The notes: generated by a model not told the origin, from the letters alone. A DNA stretch of 64,000 nt from DAISJM01 sp036821485 (GCA_036821485.1 DAISJM010000002.1:1-64000), one strand, 5' to 3'. Counted from the first letter of the stretch, positions 1 through 8,576 are shown. Numbers and translations are program-made.

Positions 1-1904
1 GATGCTGCTTCGGGGGGCAGAATACTGCAGGATGCCGAACCGACAACCTGCTGCACATAAGTTCCATTTGTGGACGTTGTCTGCCCAGCCGCTACCGAGA
101 CCGTGGTTGTAGGAGGCTTCGCCCACCCGCTGAGGTCAAGAAACGCGAGCTTGTAGCTGCCCACGGGGATGTTAGCTATTGTTGCCCCGCTGCTCTTCCA
201 CCCAGTATCGGGGCCTGACAGGAGCTTCCACTGCGCACCCGCCGAGACAGCTGCTGCCGGGGTAATAGAACAACTGACGGACCCAAAAGGTGATGGGCAA
301 GGAAACATCCACTTGGTGATGAAAATGCTGAGGGTTGAAGGATTGCCATCCATTGAACCGTACGTATTGCCCGCGACGTATACTTCTCCGGTAGGCGTCA
401 CGGCAACAGCATACGCTTGGTCACCGTATGAATTTGTGGACCCCCAAATGTGAGTTAGCAAAATGGCGTCATTCGTATCCCACACCGTCAGAAACGCATC
501 TGCATCGCCATAATTGGCCACTTTATAGGTATATCCCGCTATATAGAGTCTGCCATCACTTCCTCTAGCAATCTGACCGCCTCGGTCTTCATTTGCCGAC
601 CCCCACACCTTCGTCCAAAGCTTGGTACGGCTAGGTGTCCATTTCGTTAGGAAGAGAGCTTGTAACGAACTTGGAAGTGCAACTCCATCAAAGTAGTTGG
701 ACCACGCTCCGTCGCAATAACCGCTCACGTAGATATTCCCAGAGCCATCCACCACAAGCCCCTGTGGCGTACCCGAACCGAGTGCAGAGCCGTACAATCC
801 GTACGCCCACAGCTCCATCCACTGTTGAGTCCCGGAGGAATTGAATTTAGTCAGACGGGGGCCAGTGTTCACCGCATAGCCGGAATTCGGGCACGTGCCT
901 GCGACATAGCAGTTTCCATCCACATCAACTTCTACAGCATACGCCTGCTCATCCTTTGCATCGCCCCAGATACGGCTCCATTCGTAATTACCGTCGCTAT
1001 GCCACTTCGTCAGAAACATATCGTACTGAGTCTGGTCGGCATGGGGCTGCGCGTGGAAGGAACCAATAGTATAACCACAAACATAGATGTTGCTTCCCTG
1101 AACAGCGAGGGCTGTTGCAAAGTCGCCCCCATAGGACCTGTTTGTGGACCCCCACATTCGGGTCCATTCCACGACTCCGTTCGTGTTTAGCTTGGTCAGA
1201 CAGCAATCGCTGTATCCTGCATTCGTCTGACCAGCACCGAAGTAACCCTCTGTGCTCGCTACAACATACACGCTCCCATTTCCATCCAGTGCGACACCAC
1301 CTGTTGGCTCGCCGCTGACCTCGTATCCCTCATCGTCGGGAGAACCCCATATTTGGGTCCACATTTTCGCCCCACTTGGCGACCATTTCGTCAGGAACAA
1401 GTCGTAGCCGCCGACTAAAGGATTACCATCAATAGAGCCTCTAGCGTAACCCATCACATAAGCATAACCAGACCCATCAACAGCGACGCCAGCCACTTGG
1501 TGCATATAATAGACAACATTGCTGCCCCACTGTTTTGTCCACACCTTGTTCGACTGGGATTGATAGGACACAGTGATATTGGTCGTCTTGTTCTCGACAA
1601 GAGTGACTTGTTGGAAGAATGGGCGTGACCAACTGGGCACGTCCTTGAACTGGACTGTTGTGCCTTGTGTGGTGATGTTGCTTATCGTGATGCTGTTGCC
1701 GCTAGCCAGCCAATTGGTATAGGGGGCGTAATCTATGGCCAGCCGCCAACGTGCTCCGGCGCTACGCGCTTCAGATGGGTTGATAGTGCACGTGGCAGTG
1801 CCGTTGCCTGTGGCAAACAAGGCGGCGGGACACACCAGAATTGCAATCAACGCCGACAGAAGAATGGTCCGCCTTGCAATAGAAGAATAGAACCCGTGAG
1901 CCAT
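1..1904 (-). CDS. Secreted beta-propeller (SBBP-repeat) protein, partial
   Basis: Reading the minus strand from the ATG at 1902-1904 there is no in-frame stop down to base 1, so at least 634 residues are encoded and the C terminus lies outside the window. A GGGAGG ribosome site precedes the ATG. The N terminus is a signal peptide (MAHGFYSSIARRTILLSAL, then a hydrophobic run ending near LFATG). A small repeat domain follows (NPSEARSAGARWRL ... TVSYQS). Then come six or seven blades of about 60-90 residues, each with an FLTKW..G..W...WGS core and a GN(I/V)YV(A/S)G strand, typical of SBBP beta-propellers. A second copy of the small domain (TPAAAVSAGAQWKLL ... TNGTYVQ) starts near residue 540. 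It is presumably exported or on the cell surface; its ligand is unknown. It probably lies inside the element bounded by the tRNA fragment at 2195. Confidence 0.8.
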   Translation of the reverse strand, partial: MAHGFYSSIARRTILLSALIAILVCPAALFATGNGTATCTINPSEARSAGARWRLAIDYAPYTNWLASGNSITISNITTQGTTVQFKDVPSWSRPFFQQVTLVENKTTNITVSYQSQSNKVWTKQWGSNVVYYMHQVAGVAVDGSGYAYVMGYARGSIDGNPLVGGYDLFLTKWSPSGAKMWTQIWGSPDDEGYEVSGEPTGGVALDGNGSVYVVASTEGYFGAGQTNAGYSDCCLTKLNTNGVVEWTRMWGSTNRSYGGDFATALAVQGSNIYVCGYTIGSFHAQPHADQTQYDMFLTKWHSDGNYEWSRIWGDAKDEQAYAVEVDVDGNCYVAGTCPNSGYAVNTGPRLTKFNSSGTQQWMELWAYGLYGSALGSGTPQGLVVDGSGNIYVSGYCDGAWSNYFDGVALPSSLQALFLTKWTPSRTKLWTKVWGSANEDRGGQIARGSDGRLYIAGYTYKVANYGDADAFLTVWDTNDAILLTHIWGSTNSYGDQAYAVAVTPTGEVYVAGNTYGSMDGNPSTLSIFITKWMFPCPSPFGSVSCSITPAAAVSAGAQWKLLSGPDTGWKSSGATIANIPVGSYKLAFLDLSGWAKPPTTTVSVAAGQTTSTNGTYVQQVVGSASCSILPPEAA

Positions 1905-2194
1905 AACGGACCTCCCAGACCTGTTGCGAACCAGCAGAAGATGAACCCGCTGGCCTACCTTGAGTCATAGTACCCATCATGGGGCAGAAAAGACATCACG
2001 CAGATGCAGGTCAACGGGGTGTCTAGAGCCATCCAATCCCCCCTCGATTCATCCCGTCTGCGGGGCCAACGGCGGGGCCAATATTTTGACGTCGTCTGCA
2101 TTTCCTTGCATTTCCGTGCATTGTTCAGATATGCGCGACGTGAAGAATGTGCAACAACCACAAGGTTTTCTGAATTTTCCTTGGCCGAAGTTTG
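1905..2194. other. Non-coding stretch left of the tRNA fragment
   Basis: No convincing gene is seen here. The short frames that cross it run through the tRNA fragment in several frames at once and have no family resemblance. Around 2095-2125 there are repeated TGCATTTCC/GTGCATT-like words. They could be arm-type recombinase sites, but this is only a guess. Confidence 0.4.
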
Positions 2195-2242
2195 GGACTG
2201 AAAATCCGTGTGTCGGCGGTTCGATCCCGCCTCTGGCCACCA
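2195..2242 (+). other. 3' half of tRNA-Phe (GAA); attachment-site remnant
   Basis: The piece starts in the 5' side of the anticodon stem (GGA), has the loop CTGAAAA with anticodon GAA, and the 3' stem TCC. A T arm follows: stem GGCGG (2215-2219), loop TTCGATC, stem CCGCC (2227-2231). It ends with acceptor strand TCTGGCC, discriminator A and encoded CCA (2240-2242). Upstream of 2195 no D arm or 5' acceptor strand can be found, and the outer anticodon-stem bases (2193-2194) do not pair, so this cannot be an intact tRNA. A tRNA 3' half broken at the anticodon loop is the usual footprint of tyrosine-recombinase integration. The orientation places the element to the left, with the intact tRNA-Phe at its other end. 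Confidence 0.75.
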
Positions 2243-2255
2243 GCCTTCGCTCGGA

Positions 2256-2333
2256 GCGCAGCGGAGAGCGAAGGCTGTCACGCCGTAGTCAGTCGAGCGT
2301 TAGTGAGACTGCGAAGGCGGACCCCCGCTCCGA
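2256..2333. repeat. 78-bp direct repeat, copy A
   Basis: This stretch matches 2647-2724 with about five mismatches over 78 bases. Just before it, AGCCTTCGCTC (2243-2253) and GAGCGAAGGCT (2266-2276) form an 11-bp inverted repeat, so the left edge could fold into a hairpin. It begins close to the tRNA CCA end and lies before the GIY-YIG gene. Confidence 0.85.
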
Positions 2334-2390
2334 GTCTTCCGTCTCCGCTTACAGCTCCGCCGAGACAAGACGGCTTGGCAAGCCAGCTCC

Positions 2391-2633
2391 ATGTATCATT
2401 ACGTCTACATCTTGGTCAGCGACAAGGACGCCTCCATTCACTACACCGGGCTCACCCAAGATCTTCAGGCCAGACTTGTGAAACACAACCAAGGAGGTTG
2501 TCCCCATACCGCCAAAGACAGGCCATGGCGACTGGAGACCGCCATAGCCTTCGCAAGCCGGGAGAAAGCCGCGGCCTTCGAACAGTACCTCAAGAGCGGG
2601 TCCGGCCGCGAGTTTGCTCGCCGCCACTTCTGA
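2391..2633 (+). CDS. Small GIY-YIG nuclease-domain protein (UPF0213-like)
   Basis: The 80-residue product is a complete minimal GIY-YIG domain. The first strand YVYIL stands for the GIY motif and HYTGLT for the YIG motif. The helix QDLQARLVKHN carries the usual arginine, and FEQYLKSGSGREF near the C terminus carries the conserved glutamate. The length matches the stand-alone UPF0213/YhbQ-like family, whose members are probable structure-specific DNA endonucleases of unsettled role. The ATG at 2391 starts exactly at the domain edge; no strong ribosome site is visible. The gene sits alone between two copies of a 78-bp direct repeat, next to a tRNA attachment remnant, which suggests mobility of the unit or nuclease-associated repeat spread. 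Confidence 0.85.
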   Translation: MYHYVYILVSDKDASIHYTGLTQDLQARLVKHNQGGCPHTAKDRPWRLETAIAFASREKAAAFEQYLKSGSGREFARRHF

Positions 2634-2646
2634 TCCCCGTCCCAAA

Positions 2647-2724
2647 GCGTAGCGGAGAGCGAAGGCTGTCACGCCGTAGTCAGTCGAGCCTTGGCGAGAC
2701 TGCAAAGGCGGACCCCCGCTCCGA
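2647..2724. repeat. 78-bp direct repeat, copy B
   Basis: Second copy of the repeat at 2256-2333, same orientation, 391 bases downstream, starting just after the GIY-YIG stop codon. The differences are single bases in the GCGTAGCGG, GAGCCTTGG and CTGCAAAGG parts. Confidence 0.85.
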
Positions 2725-2804
2725 TCACTGGACACCGGTCACTCCTCTTCCTGCTGACCTCCGGCGCCTAGTTTCTGGTTACTACTCACTACCTATCCCC
2801 CCCC

Positions 2805-4367
2805 TCACCCGACAAACCGCCCACCGCGGCGACCCGTCAGATGATCGCGGTCCAACTCCAGCACGCCGTTCACGATGACGGCCTCAACACCCTTGGCAAA
2901 CTGATGCGGTTTCTCAAACGTCGCCGTGTCGGCAATCGACTGCGCGTCGAACACCACCACATCCGCATACGCACCCTGCTTCAGAACCCCGCGGCCCTTC
3001 AGGTTGAACTGACTCGCCGGTAGCGAGGTCATCTTTCGCACCGCCTCCGGCAACGGCACCGTCTTGCCATCGATGGCAGCACGCAGGAATTTCGGGAACG
3101 TGCCGTAGGCCCGCGGGTGCGGATGATCCGCCCCCAACGGCCCGCGCGGCGCGCGTAGCGACGCATCCGATCCCAGCATGACATACGGCTCGGCGAGGAT
3201 CTTCCACATGTTCTCTTCGCTCATGCCGAAGAATATCGCCCCCGTTCGAAGCTCATCCATTTCCATCAGATGAAGCGCCGCATCCACCGGCTCCATCGAG
3301 AGCTCGCTCGCAGCATCAGTCAACGGCTTCCCCTGGAACTTCCTGCACGATTCACTGAGCACGGACCCGATGAGCACGCTCGTCCAATAGGTCGCATCGC
3401 GGGAGGCCAATAGCTCGGTGCGGATCTTCTTCCTGATCGCCGAGTCCTTCAGCCTGCCCAGCACGACCTCGCGTCCACCACCCGATGCCCAATCCGGTAG
3501 AATCACATCCAGATCCGTCGATGCTGCCGTGTACGGATAGCGATCCGCGGCGACATCCATGCCCGCAGCACGAGCGTCCCGAACACGAGCCAGCGCCGCA
3601 TCGACCAGTGGCCAGTTCTTCCGACCCGACGTCTTCAGATGAGAAATTTCCACGCGAACGCCCGACTCCCGCCCGATCTGCAGCGATTCGTCGATCGCCT
3701 CCAGCAGACGCGCACCCTCACTGCGCATGTGAGAGGTGTAGATGCCTCCCTTGCGGGCGGCCACGCGGGCAAGTTCAATGATCTCCTGACGGGCCGCAAA
3801 CATGCCCGGCGCGTAGATGAGACCCGTGCTGAGCCCCGCGCCGCCTTCATCCAGCGCCTTCTCCAGCAACGCCGCCATACCTTTCAATTCGTCGGGTGTC
3901 GATTCCCTCGCCTCGTAGCCCACCACACCCGCCCGAATGCTGTTGTGACCGATCAGCAGAACGATATTCACGCCGGGCTGAACCTGCTCCAGCAGCGCGC
4001 GATATTCGGCCACGCTGCTCCACGCGCCGGGGTATTTCTTTGCACGCCAATCCGAGGGCATCTGGTAGGCGCCCACTCGCGGCGCGGCCGATGCCCCACA
4101 GTTGCCCACCACTTCCGTGGTTACACCCTGGAAGACCTTGCTCGCCGCGGAGGGCTCGATGAGGATGTAGCCGTCGGAATGGGAATGTACGTCGATGAAG
4201 CCGGGACAGACCGTCTTGCCGCGGGCATCCACAACCCGGGCCGCTGCGGAACCCGCCAGATCGCCCATCGCTTCGATGCGGTCGCCTCGGATGCCGACGT
4301 CCGCGCGGACCACCGGCTTGCCCATACCGTCCAGCACCAGTCCGCCTGCTATAAGCACATCGAACAT
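2805..4367 (-). CDS. N-acyl-D-amino-acid deacylase (D-aminoacylase), amidohydrolase family
   Basis: About 520 residues, the normal length for the D-aminoacylase branch of the amidohydrolases, which release D-amino acids from N-acyl forms. The metal-binding HxHSD motif (DVHSHSD, near residues 60-67) follows a beta-sandwich strand region (VVDARGKTVCPGFID). The signature GNCGASAAP near residue 90 supplies the family's metal-ligand cysteine. Later come SHMRSEG and ISHLKTSG histidines and a MLGSDASLRAP aspartate, as expected. The ATG at 4367 is preferred because GGAG lies five bases upstream; a GTG two codons earlier overlaps that site. No signal peptide, so it is cytoplasmic. It is the last gene of the ftsK-rodZ-pgsA run, 39 bases after the zinc-ribbon gene. 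D-amino acid salvage from cell wall is an inference. Confidence 0.87.
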   Translation of the reverse strand: MFDVLIAGGLVLDGMGKPVVRADVGIRGDRIEAMGDLAGSAAARVVDARGKTVCPGFIDVHSHSDGYILIEPSAASKVFQGVTTEVVGNCGASAAPRVGAYQMPSDWRAKKYPGAWSSVAEYRALLEQVQPGVNIVLLIGHNSIRAGVVGYEARESTPDELKGMAALLEKALDEGGAGLSTGLIYAPGMFAARQEIIELARVAARKGGIYTSHMRSEGARLLEAIDESLQIGRESGVRVEISHLKTSGRKNWPLVDAALARVRDARAAGMDVAADRYPYTAASTDLDVILPDWASGGGREVVLGRLKDSAIRKKIRTELLASRDATYWTSVLIGSVLSESCRKFQGKPLTDAASELSMEPVDAALHLMEMDELRTGAIFFGMSEENMWKILAEPYVMLGSDASLRAPRGPLGADHPHPRAYGTFPKFLRAAIDGKTVPLPEAVRKMTSLPASQFNLKGRGVLKQGAYADVVVFDAQSIADTATFEKPHQFAKGVEAVIVNGVLELDRDHLTGRRGGRFVG

Positions 4368-4406
4368 GGCCACTCCATCGGAATGTCCGCGAGTACCCGC
4401 GCAGCC

Positions 4407-4970
4407 CTAAGCCGGCGCGGAATCGGCTGCCGGGGCCTGGGGAACCGCCTGCGGTGCAGCGGCGGCCGGTTGATTACCCAACAGCTCAAGTACCTCACGC
4501 TGAACGTGCTCGAGATCCGTCAGCTTCAACCCCGGGTCCGGCACCGTGAAACTCTCGCCCGTGCCACGGTGTTCGTACACGTGGATTCGGGCGCCATCCT
4601 CCCGCACCTGCACATCGCGCTCAACCAGAACACGCCGCCGCTCCAGCATGACGGCGAGGATGAAGATGGCATTCCCGCGTGAAGGATCATTCGTCGCCAT
4701 GAGTTCGCGGAGCAGCGACTCAGCCGTCTCTTTCTTGAGCGGTTCCGGAGCCGGCGGAGGTGGAAGCTTGAAGACGGATTTCCACGTGCTCTGCGCCCCC
4801 GCCTTGGACTGCGGCTTCTCCCAGCAGGTGCCGCAATAGTCGCCTCTCACGTATTCGCCCTGCTCGAAGCTCAACTGTGAGAAGAATGTCTCCAAATCAA
4901 CAAAACCGCGGTTACAGCCCTTGCAGACGTCACTGCGAGCCCTGATGTTCCATTCCTGGTTTGTACTCAT
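4407..4970 (-). CDS. Hypothetical protein with zinc-ribbon-like cysteine pairs
   Basis: 187 residues from the ATG at 4970 (MSTNQEWNIRARSD). The N-terminal 45 residues hold CKGC and CGTC pairs about 26 residues apart, suggesting one bound zinc. After a proline-rich linker (FKLPPPPAPEP) the middle part is helical (ESLLRELMATNDPSRGNAIFILAVMLERRR) and then a beta-rich stretch (VHVYEHRGTGESFTVPDPGLKLTDLEHV). The tail is rich in Ala, Pro and Gln. The open frame continues upstream to 5612, but that part overlaps pgsA in another frame and is not coding. I do not recognise a named family. It lies 23 bases after pgsA and before the D-aminoacylase, so it is probably in the envelope operon. Confidence 0.72.
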   Translation of the reverse strand: MSTNQEWNIRARSDVCKGCNRGFVDLETFFSQLSFEQGEYVRGDYCGTCWEKPQSKAGAQSTWKSVFKLPPPPAPEPLKKETAESLLRELMATNDPSRGNAIFILAVMLERRRVLVERDVQVREDGARIHVYEHRGTGESFTVPDPGLKLTDLEHVQREVLELLGNQPAAAAPQAVPQAPAADSAPA

Positions 4971-4993
4971 GAAGATCGCTCCGGCACGCGGGA

Positions 4994-5581
4994 TCAGTCT
5001 TTGCCCTGCAATAGATCCCGATGCTCCTGGAAGTAAAGAAGGCCCGAGGCAAGCGTGATGGCCGCCACAGCGGCCGAAATTGCGAGCGAAATATAGCCGA
5101 AACAGAAATCGTAGTTCTGCAGGAGCTTCTCCGGCGACCCGCGAAGCACATCGTGGCGAACCGCCGTCCCCAGCAGCAGCGCCACGATCGCCACGATCTG
5201 CCAGACGGTCTTGTGTTTGCCCCACTTGCCGGCGGAAACGATCTCGCCCTTGCTCGCCGCCAGCAACCGGAGACCCGTCACCAAAAATTCGCGGGAAATA
5301 ATGACCACCGCAATCCATGCCGGCACGAGACGGAGTTCGACGAAGCTGACAAAGGCCGCGCAGACCAACACCTTGTCCGTCAGCGGATCCATCAGCCTGC
5401 CGAACGCAGTGACGCCGTGACCACTGCGCGCGAGATAGCCATCGAGGTAGTCGGTGATCCCCGCGATGACAAAAACCAGAAGTGCGAGACTCTTGGCGAA
5501 GGGGAACGAGATGGTCAGCAACGCCATCATGATCGCCGCAAGACCGAGGCGGCTCAGCGTAAGCATGTTGGGCACATTCAC
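4994..5581 (-). CDS. pgsA: CDP-diacylglycerol--glycerol-3-phosphate 3-phosphatidyltransferase
   Basis: 195-residue integral membrane enzyme that makes phosphatidylglycerol phosphate from CDP-diacylglycerol and glycerol-3-phosphate. The full CDP-alcohol phosphotransferase signature is present near residues 44-70: DYLDG, AR, then G, D and D in FGRLMDPLTDK. N-terminal MNVPNMLTLSRL is the typical PgsA start, and four to five hydrophobic segments follow. It begins with GTG (5579-5581) that overlaps the TGA stop of the RodZ-like gene by four bases, indicating translational coupling. plsY and gpsA, which supply earlier steps of phospholipid synthesis, are elsewhere in this window (34348-36019). Confidence 0.93.
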   Translation of the reverse strand: MNVPNMLTLSRLGLAAIMMALLTISFPFAKSLALLVFVIAGITDYLDGYLARSGHGVTAFGRLMDPLTDKVLVCAAFVSFVELRLVPAWIAVVIISREFLVTGLRLLAASKGEIVSAGKWGKHKTVWQIVAIVALLLGTAVRHDVLRGSPEKLLQNYDFCFGYISLAISAAVAAITLASGLLYFQEHRDLLQGKD

Positions 5582-6174
5582 GGCTTGCTCTCCGACGTCG
5601 AGCCACCCTCAATGTAGGAATCCGGCGGATCCATCACCACGGGCAGCGGCCCCCGTTCAACGTCCGCTGCAGGCGCCGGGGCCGACACGGTCTGAACCTT
5701 CTCGCCCTGTTCAACGGTACGCGCCGCACAGCGGCTGAGGGAAAGTCCCAGGATAACAACCAGCAACAAGACTCCCCCGCCGATCGCGGCCGGGCGCTTC
5801 CAATTCCTCTGCGTGACAAACAACGTGGCCCACGGACGCCGGGGTATGACGGGCGCGGAATCGTCTGCAGGCATGTCCTCATCCGGAGGCGGCGGCACAG
5901 GCACCGGGCCCTCCGGCGGAATGAACTGCGGCCGCTCCTTCGGCGCATACGTGTCCATGTACTCGCGAATGAGCGGCGCGGCATCGAGAGCCAGATACTC
6001 GGCATACAGCTTGAGAAAGCCCTTGGCGTAGATCGGCGCGGCCACGCGGCTATAGTCATCCCGCTCCATCGCCTCGATGGTCTGGATCTTCATACGCGTC
6101 GCGGCGGCCGCCTGCGAACAGGTGACCTTCTTGCGCTCGCGCGCGGCTTTGAGTGTTTGTCCCAGCGTGGGCAT
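5578..6174 (-). CDS. RodZ-like helix-turn-helix membrane protein
   Basis: 198 residues from the ATG at 6174, five bases after the ftsK stop; the open frame extends further up but that part overlaps ftsK. The first 75 residues are an Xre/HTH_25 domain (TLGQTLKAARERKKVTCSQAAAATRMKIQTIEAMERDDY in parts) followed by the PIYAKGFLKLYAEYLALD helix usual in RodZ. After a proline-rich linker a single transmembrane segment (AAIGGGVLLLVVILGLSLS, near residue 130) leads to a short outer tail. RodZ ties MreB to the envelope and helps rod shape. The outer beta domain of E. coli RodZ is missing, as in many short RodZ-like proteins. Neighbours ftsK and pgsA fit an envelope and division operon. Confidence 0.82.
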   Translation of the reverse strand: MPTLGQTLKAARERKKVTCSQAAAATRMKIQTIEAMERDDYSRVAAPIYAKGFLKLYAEYLALDAAPLIREYMDTYAPKERPQFIPPEGPVPVPPPPDEDMPADDSAPVIPRRPWATLFVTQRNWKRPAAIGGGVLLLVVILGLSLSRCAARTVEQGEKVQTVSAPAPAADVERGPLPVVMDPPDSYIEGGSTSESKP

Positions 6175-6179
6175 GTTTC

Positions 6180-8576
6180 TTAAACTTCCGTCTCGTCGGT
6201 CGGATTCTGCGGAATCTCTCCGTCGAGGTCGATCAGAATTTCCCGCGGATCCGAACCACACGGCGGGCCAACAACCCCGCGCTGCTCCAACAGGTCCATC
6301 AACCGCGCCGCCCGCGTGTACCCAATCCGCAGCCGCCGCTGCAGCGACGAGGTGGACGCCCGCTTCGTCTGGCGGATAATCTCGATTGCCGAATCAAGCA
6401 GGTCATCCTCCCCCATATCGGGCAAGTCGGGGGCGTTGCTGTCCATCTTGTCCTTGATGGTGTTTTCGTACTGCGGCTGCCCCTGCTTCTTGATGAAATC
6501 GACGATTCTCCGCATCTCCGCGTCCGTGGTCATCGTGCCCTGCGCGCGGGTCAACTTGCCGCTGCCCGGCGGCAGAAAGAGCATATCGCCCTTGCCCAGA
6601 AGCTTGTCGGCACCGTTGGCATCGAGGATCGTGCGGCTGTCCACCTTCTGCGCCACCTGGAAGGAAATACGCGCCGGGAAGTTCGCCTTGATCGTGCCGG
6701 TGATGACATTCACCGACGGCCGTTGTGTGGCGAGGATCATGTGGATGCCCACCGCACGCGACAACTGCGCGAGCCGGGCAATCCCGGTCTCGATTTCCGC
6801 CTGCGCCACCAACATCAAGTCCGCCAGCTCGTCCACCACGATCACGATGTATGGCAGCCGGTCCGGCGGCTCATCGCTCGGCTTCTCAGCCTCGCCCGGC
6901 GCGCCCTCGAAAAGTTCGGTCTGCTTCAGAATCGGCCGGGTGTTGTAACTCTTGATGTTGCGCACACCGACCTTCGCGAAAAGCTTGTAGCGCTTCTCCA
7001 TCTCGTTGATCGCCCAGCGCAGTCCGATGCTGACCTTCTTCGGATCGGTGATGACCGGAACGACCAGGTGCGGCAGGTGGTTGTAGGTGGAGAACTCGAC
7101 GATCTTCGGGTCGATCAGCATGAGGCGCAGCTCGTCAGGCGTGCGCGACATCAGCAGGCCCGTCAGGATGGAGTTCATGCAGACCGTCTTGCCGGAGCCG
7201 GTCGCACCCGCGATCAGCATGTGCGGCATCTCCGCCAGGTCCGCCACAATCTCGTGACCGCCCACGTCCTTGCCGATGGCCAGCGGCAACGCGGCCTTCC
7301 CGCTCTGCCACGTTGCGCTCTCGATGAGCTCGCGCAGGAACACCACCGTCGTCTTCGAATTCGGCACCTCGATGCCGACCACGCCCTTGCCGGGAATCGG
7401 CGCCTGCACGCGGACGCTCTCCGCCTTCATCGCCAGCGCGATGTTGTTGCCGAGCGCGACGATCTTCTCCAGCCGCACGCCCGGCGCCGGCAAGAGCTCG
7501 TACCGCGTAACCACGGGGCCGCGCTCGACATTCGTCACGTCGACCTCGATACCGAACTCTGCAAAAGTCTCCTTCAGCACCACCGCACTGGCTTGGAAAT
7601 CGCCGCGAATTTCCCGGTCCTTTTCAGGCGGTAACGGGTCCAGCATGGAGACGGGCGGCAGTTTGAAGGCAGAATTGGTCTGGCTGAAGAGGGGCTCCGG
7701 GTTGACGGGTTCCGGCGCGCGGACCGGCTTCGGACGTTCCTTCTTCGGCGGAGGCGGCAACTCCTCGACCTCTTCCTCCACCTCGGGAATCTCCGGCTCG
7801 GGCACCGCTCGCGCACCCCGTCCGGGCGTGATGATAACCGCCGGCCGAATGGCGGGTTTTTGCACAGCCGCCTCGCGCTCAGCCTTCTCCTGCTCTTGCT
7901 CGCGCATGACGTCTTCCAAACGCCGGCGCTGCTTCTCAACCTTGCGCTGCTCCCGCTCAATCTGCGACCGTTCATCGCGGTGCTCCGCGATCTTCTCATC
8001 CACCTTCTTAAACAGCGCCACGGCCAGCACCCCAATCGCGTGCGCAATCTGGAGAGGATGAATCTCGATGAAAAGAATCAGGCTGATCGCCAACAACGAC
8101 GCCGCGATAATGCCCGTGCCCACCGTACCCAGCCACCGCACCAGCATTTCATCGGTCAGAAAGGACCCCACCACACCACCCGGCCCGCAGGTGTTAAGCT
8201 TCTCCACAACCCCTTCCCACGCACCGGGTTGTAAATCGAAGATACAAAGCAGCGCCAAGAGCATCACGGTCAGCCAAACCGCCTTCGGCCAAACGCGCCC
8301 CTCGCGTTTGAAAATGAGGAGCAGGCCGATGATCATCAGCCCCGCCGGCAACAGATAGGCCCCAATGCCGAGGGCCATGAAGAAGAAGAAGGCAGTCCAC
8401 GCGCCCACAGGACCGATGAAATTCTCGGCAGGCCGGTTTGGCGGCGATTTCAGCAGGGGAATATCGCCCGGTGCATAGGAAAACAGGCTGAGAAGAAACA
8501 GGAGGGCCACCGTCACCAGCAAAATGCCCCAAGCCTCCCGCCACCCGGTTCTAGCTATTTCCTTCCTTACCGCCAT
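6180..8576 (-). CDS. ftsK: DNA translocase FtsK/SpoIIIE
   Basis: About 798 residues from ATG 8576 (MAVRKEIARTGWREAW); a TTG eleven codons earlier is possible. Four transmembrane helices occupy roughly residues 15-175. A charged, proline-rich linker with a coiled-coil-like stretch (residues 190-320) follows, then the motor with Walker A GATGSGKT and Walker B VIVVDELADL. The C terminus is a winged-helix gamma domain (EIIRQTKRASTSSLQRRLRIGYTRAARLM in parts) that would read polarity sequences. FtsK pumps chromosome ends through the closing septum so that dimers are resolved. Its linker is short compared with E. coli FtsK. It is the first gene of the minus-strand envelope block. Confidence 0.95.
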   Translation of the reverse strand: MAVRKEIARTGWREAWGILLVTVALLFLLSLFSYAPGDIPLLKSPPNRPAENFIGPVGAWTAFFFFMALGIGAYLLPAGLMIIGLLLIFKREGRVWPKAVWLTVMLLALLCIFDLQPGAWEGVVEKLNTCGPGGVVGSFLTDEMLVRWLGTVGTGIIAASLLAISLILFIEIHPLQIAHAIGVLAVALFKKVDEKIAEHRDERSQIEREQRKVEKQRRRLEDVMREQEQEKAEREAAVQKPAIRPAVIITPGRGARAVPEPEIPEVEEEVEELPPPPKKERPKPVRAPEPVNPEPLFSQTNSAFKLPPVSMLDPLPPEKDREIRGDFQASAVVLKETFAEFGIEVDVTNVERGPVVTRYELLPAPGVRLEKIVALGNNIALAMKAESVRVQAPIPGKGVVGIEVPNSKTTVVFLRELIESATWQSGKAALPLAIGKDVGGHEIVADLAEMPHMLIAGATGSGKTVCMNSILTGLLMSRTPDELRLMLIDPKIVEFSTYNHLPHLVVPVITDPKKVSIGLRWAINEMEKRYKLFAKVGVRNIKSYNTRPILKQTELFEGAPGEAEKPSDEPPDRLPYIVIVVDELADLMLVAQAEIETGIARLAQLSRAVGIHMILATQRPSVNVITGTIKANFPARISFQVAQKVDSRTILDANGADKLLGKGDMLFLPPGSGKLTRAQGTMTTDAEMRRIVDFIKKQGQPQYENTIKDKMDSNAPDLPDMGEDDLLDSAIEIIRQTKRASTSSLQRRLRIGYTRAARLMDLLEQRGVVGPPCGSDPREILIDLDGEIPQNPTDETEV

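Noticed and set aside
2049..2240. Minus-strand open frame beginning ARGGIEPPTHGFS
   Set aside because: This peptide is the well-known false translation of the reverse strand of a tRNA 3' end; the DNA is the tRNA-Phe fragment.
6153..7634. 493-codon plus-strand frame
   Set aside because: Arg- and His-rich antisense shadow of ftsK with no family resemblance.
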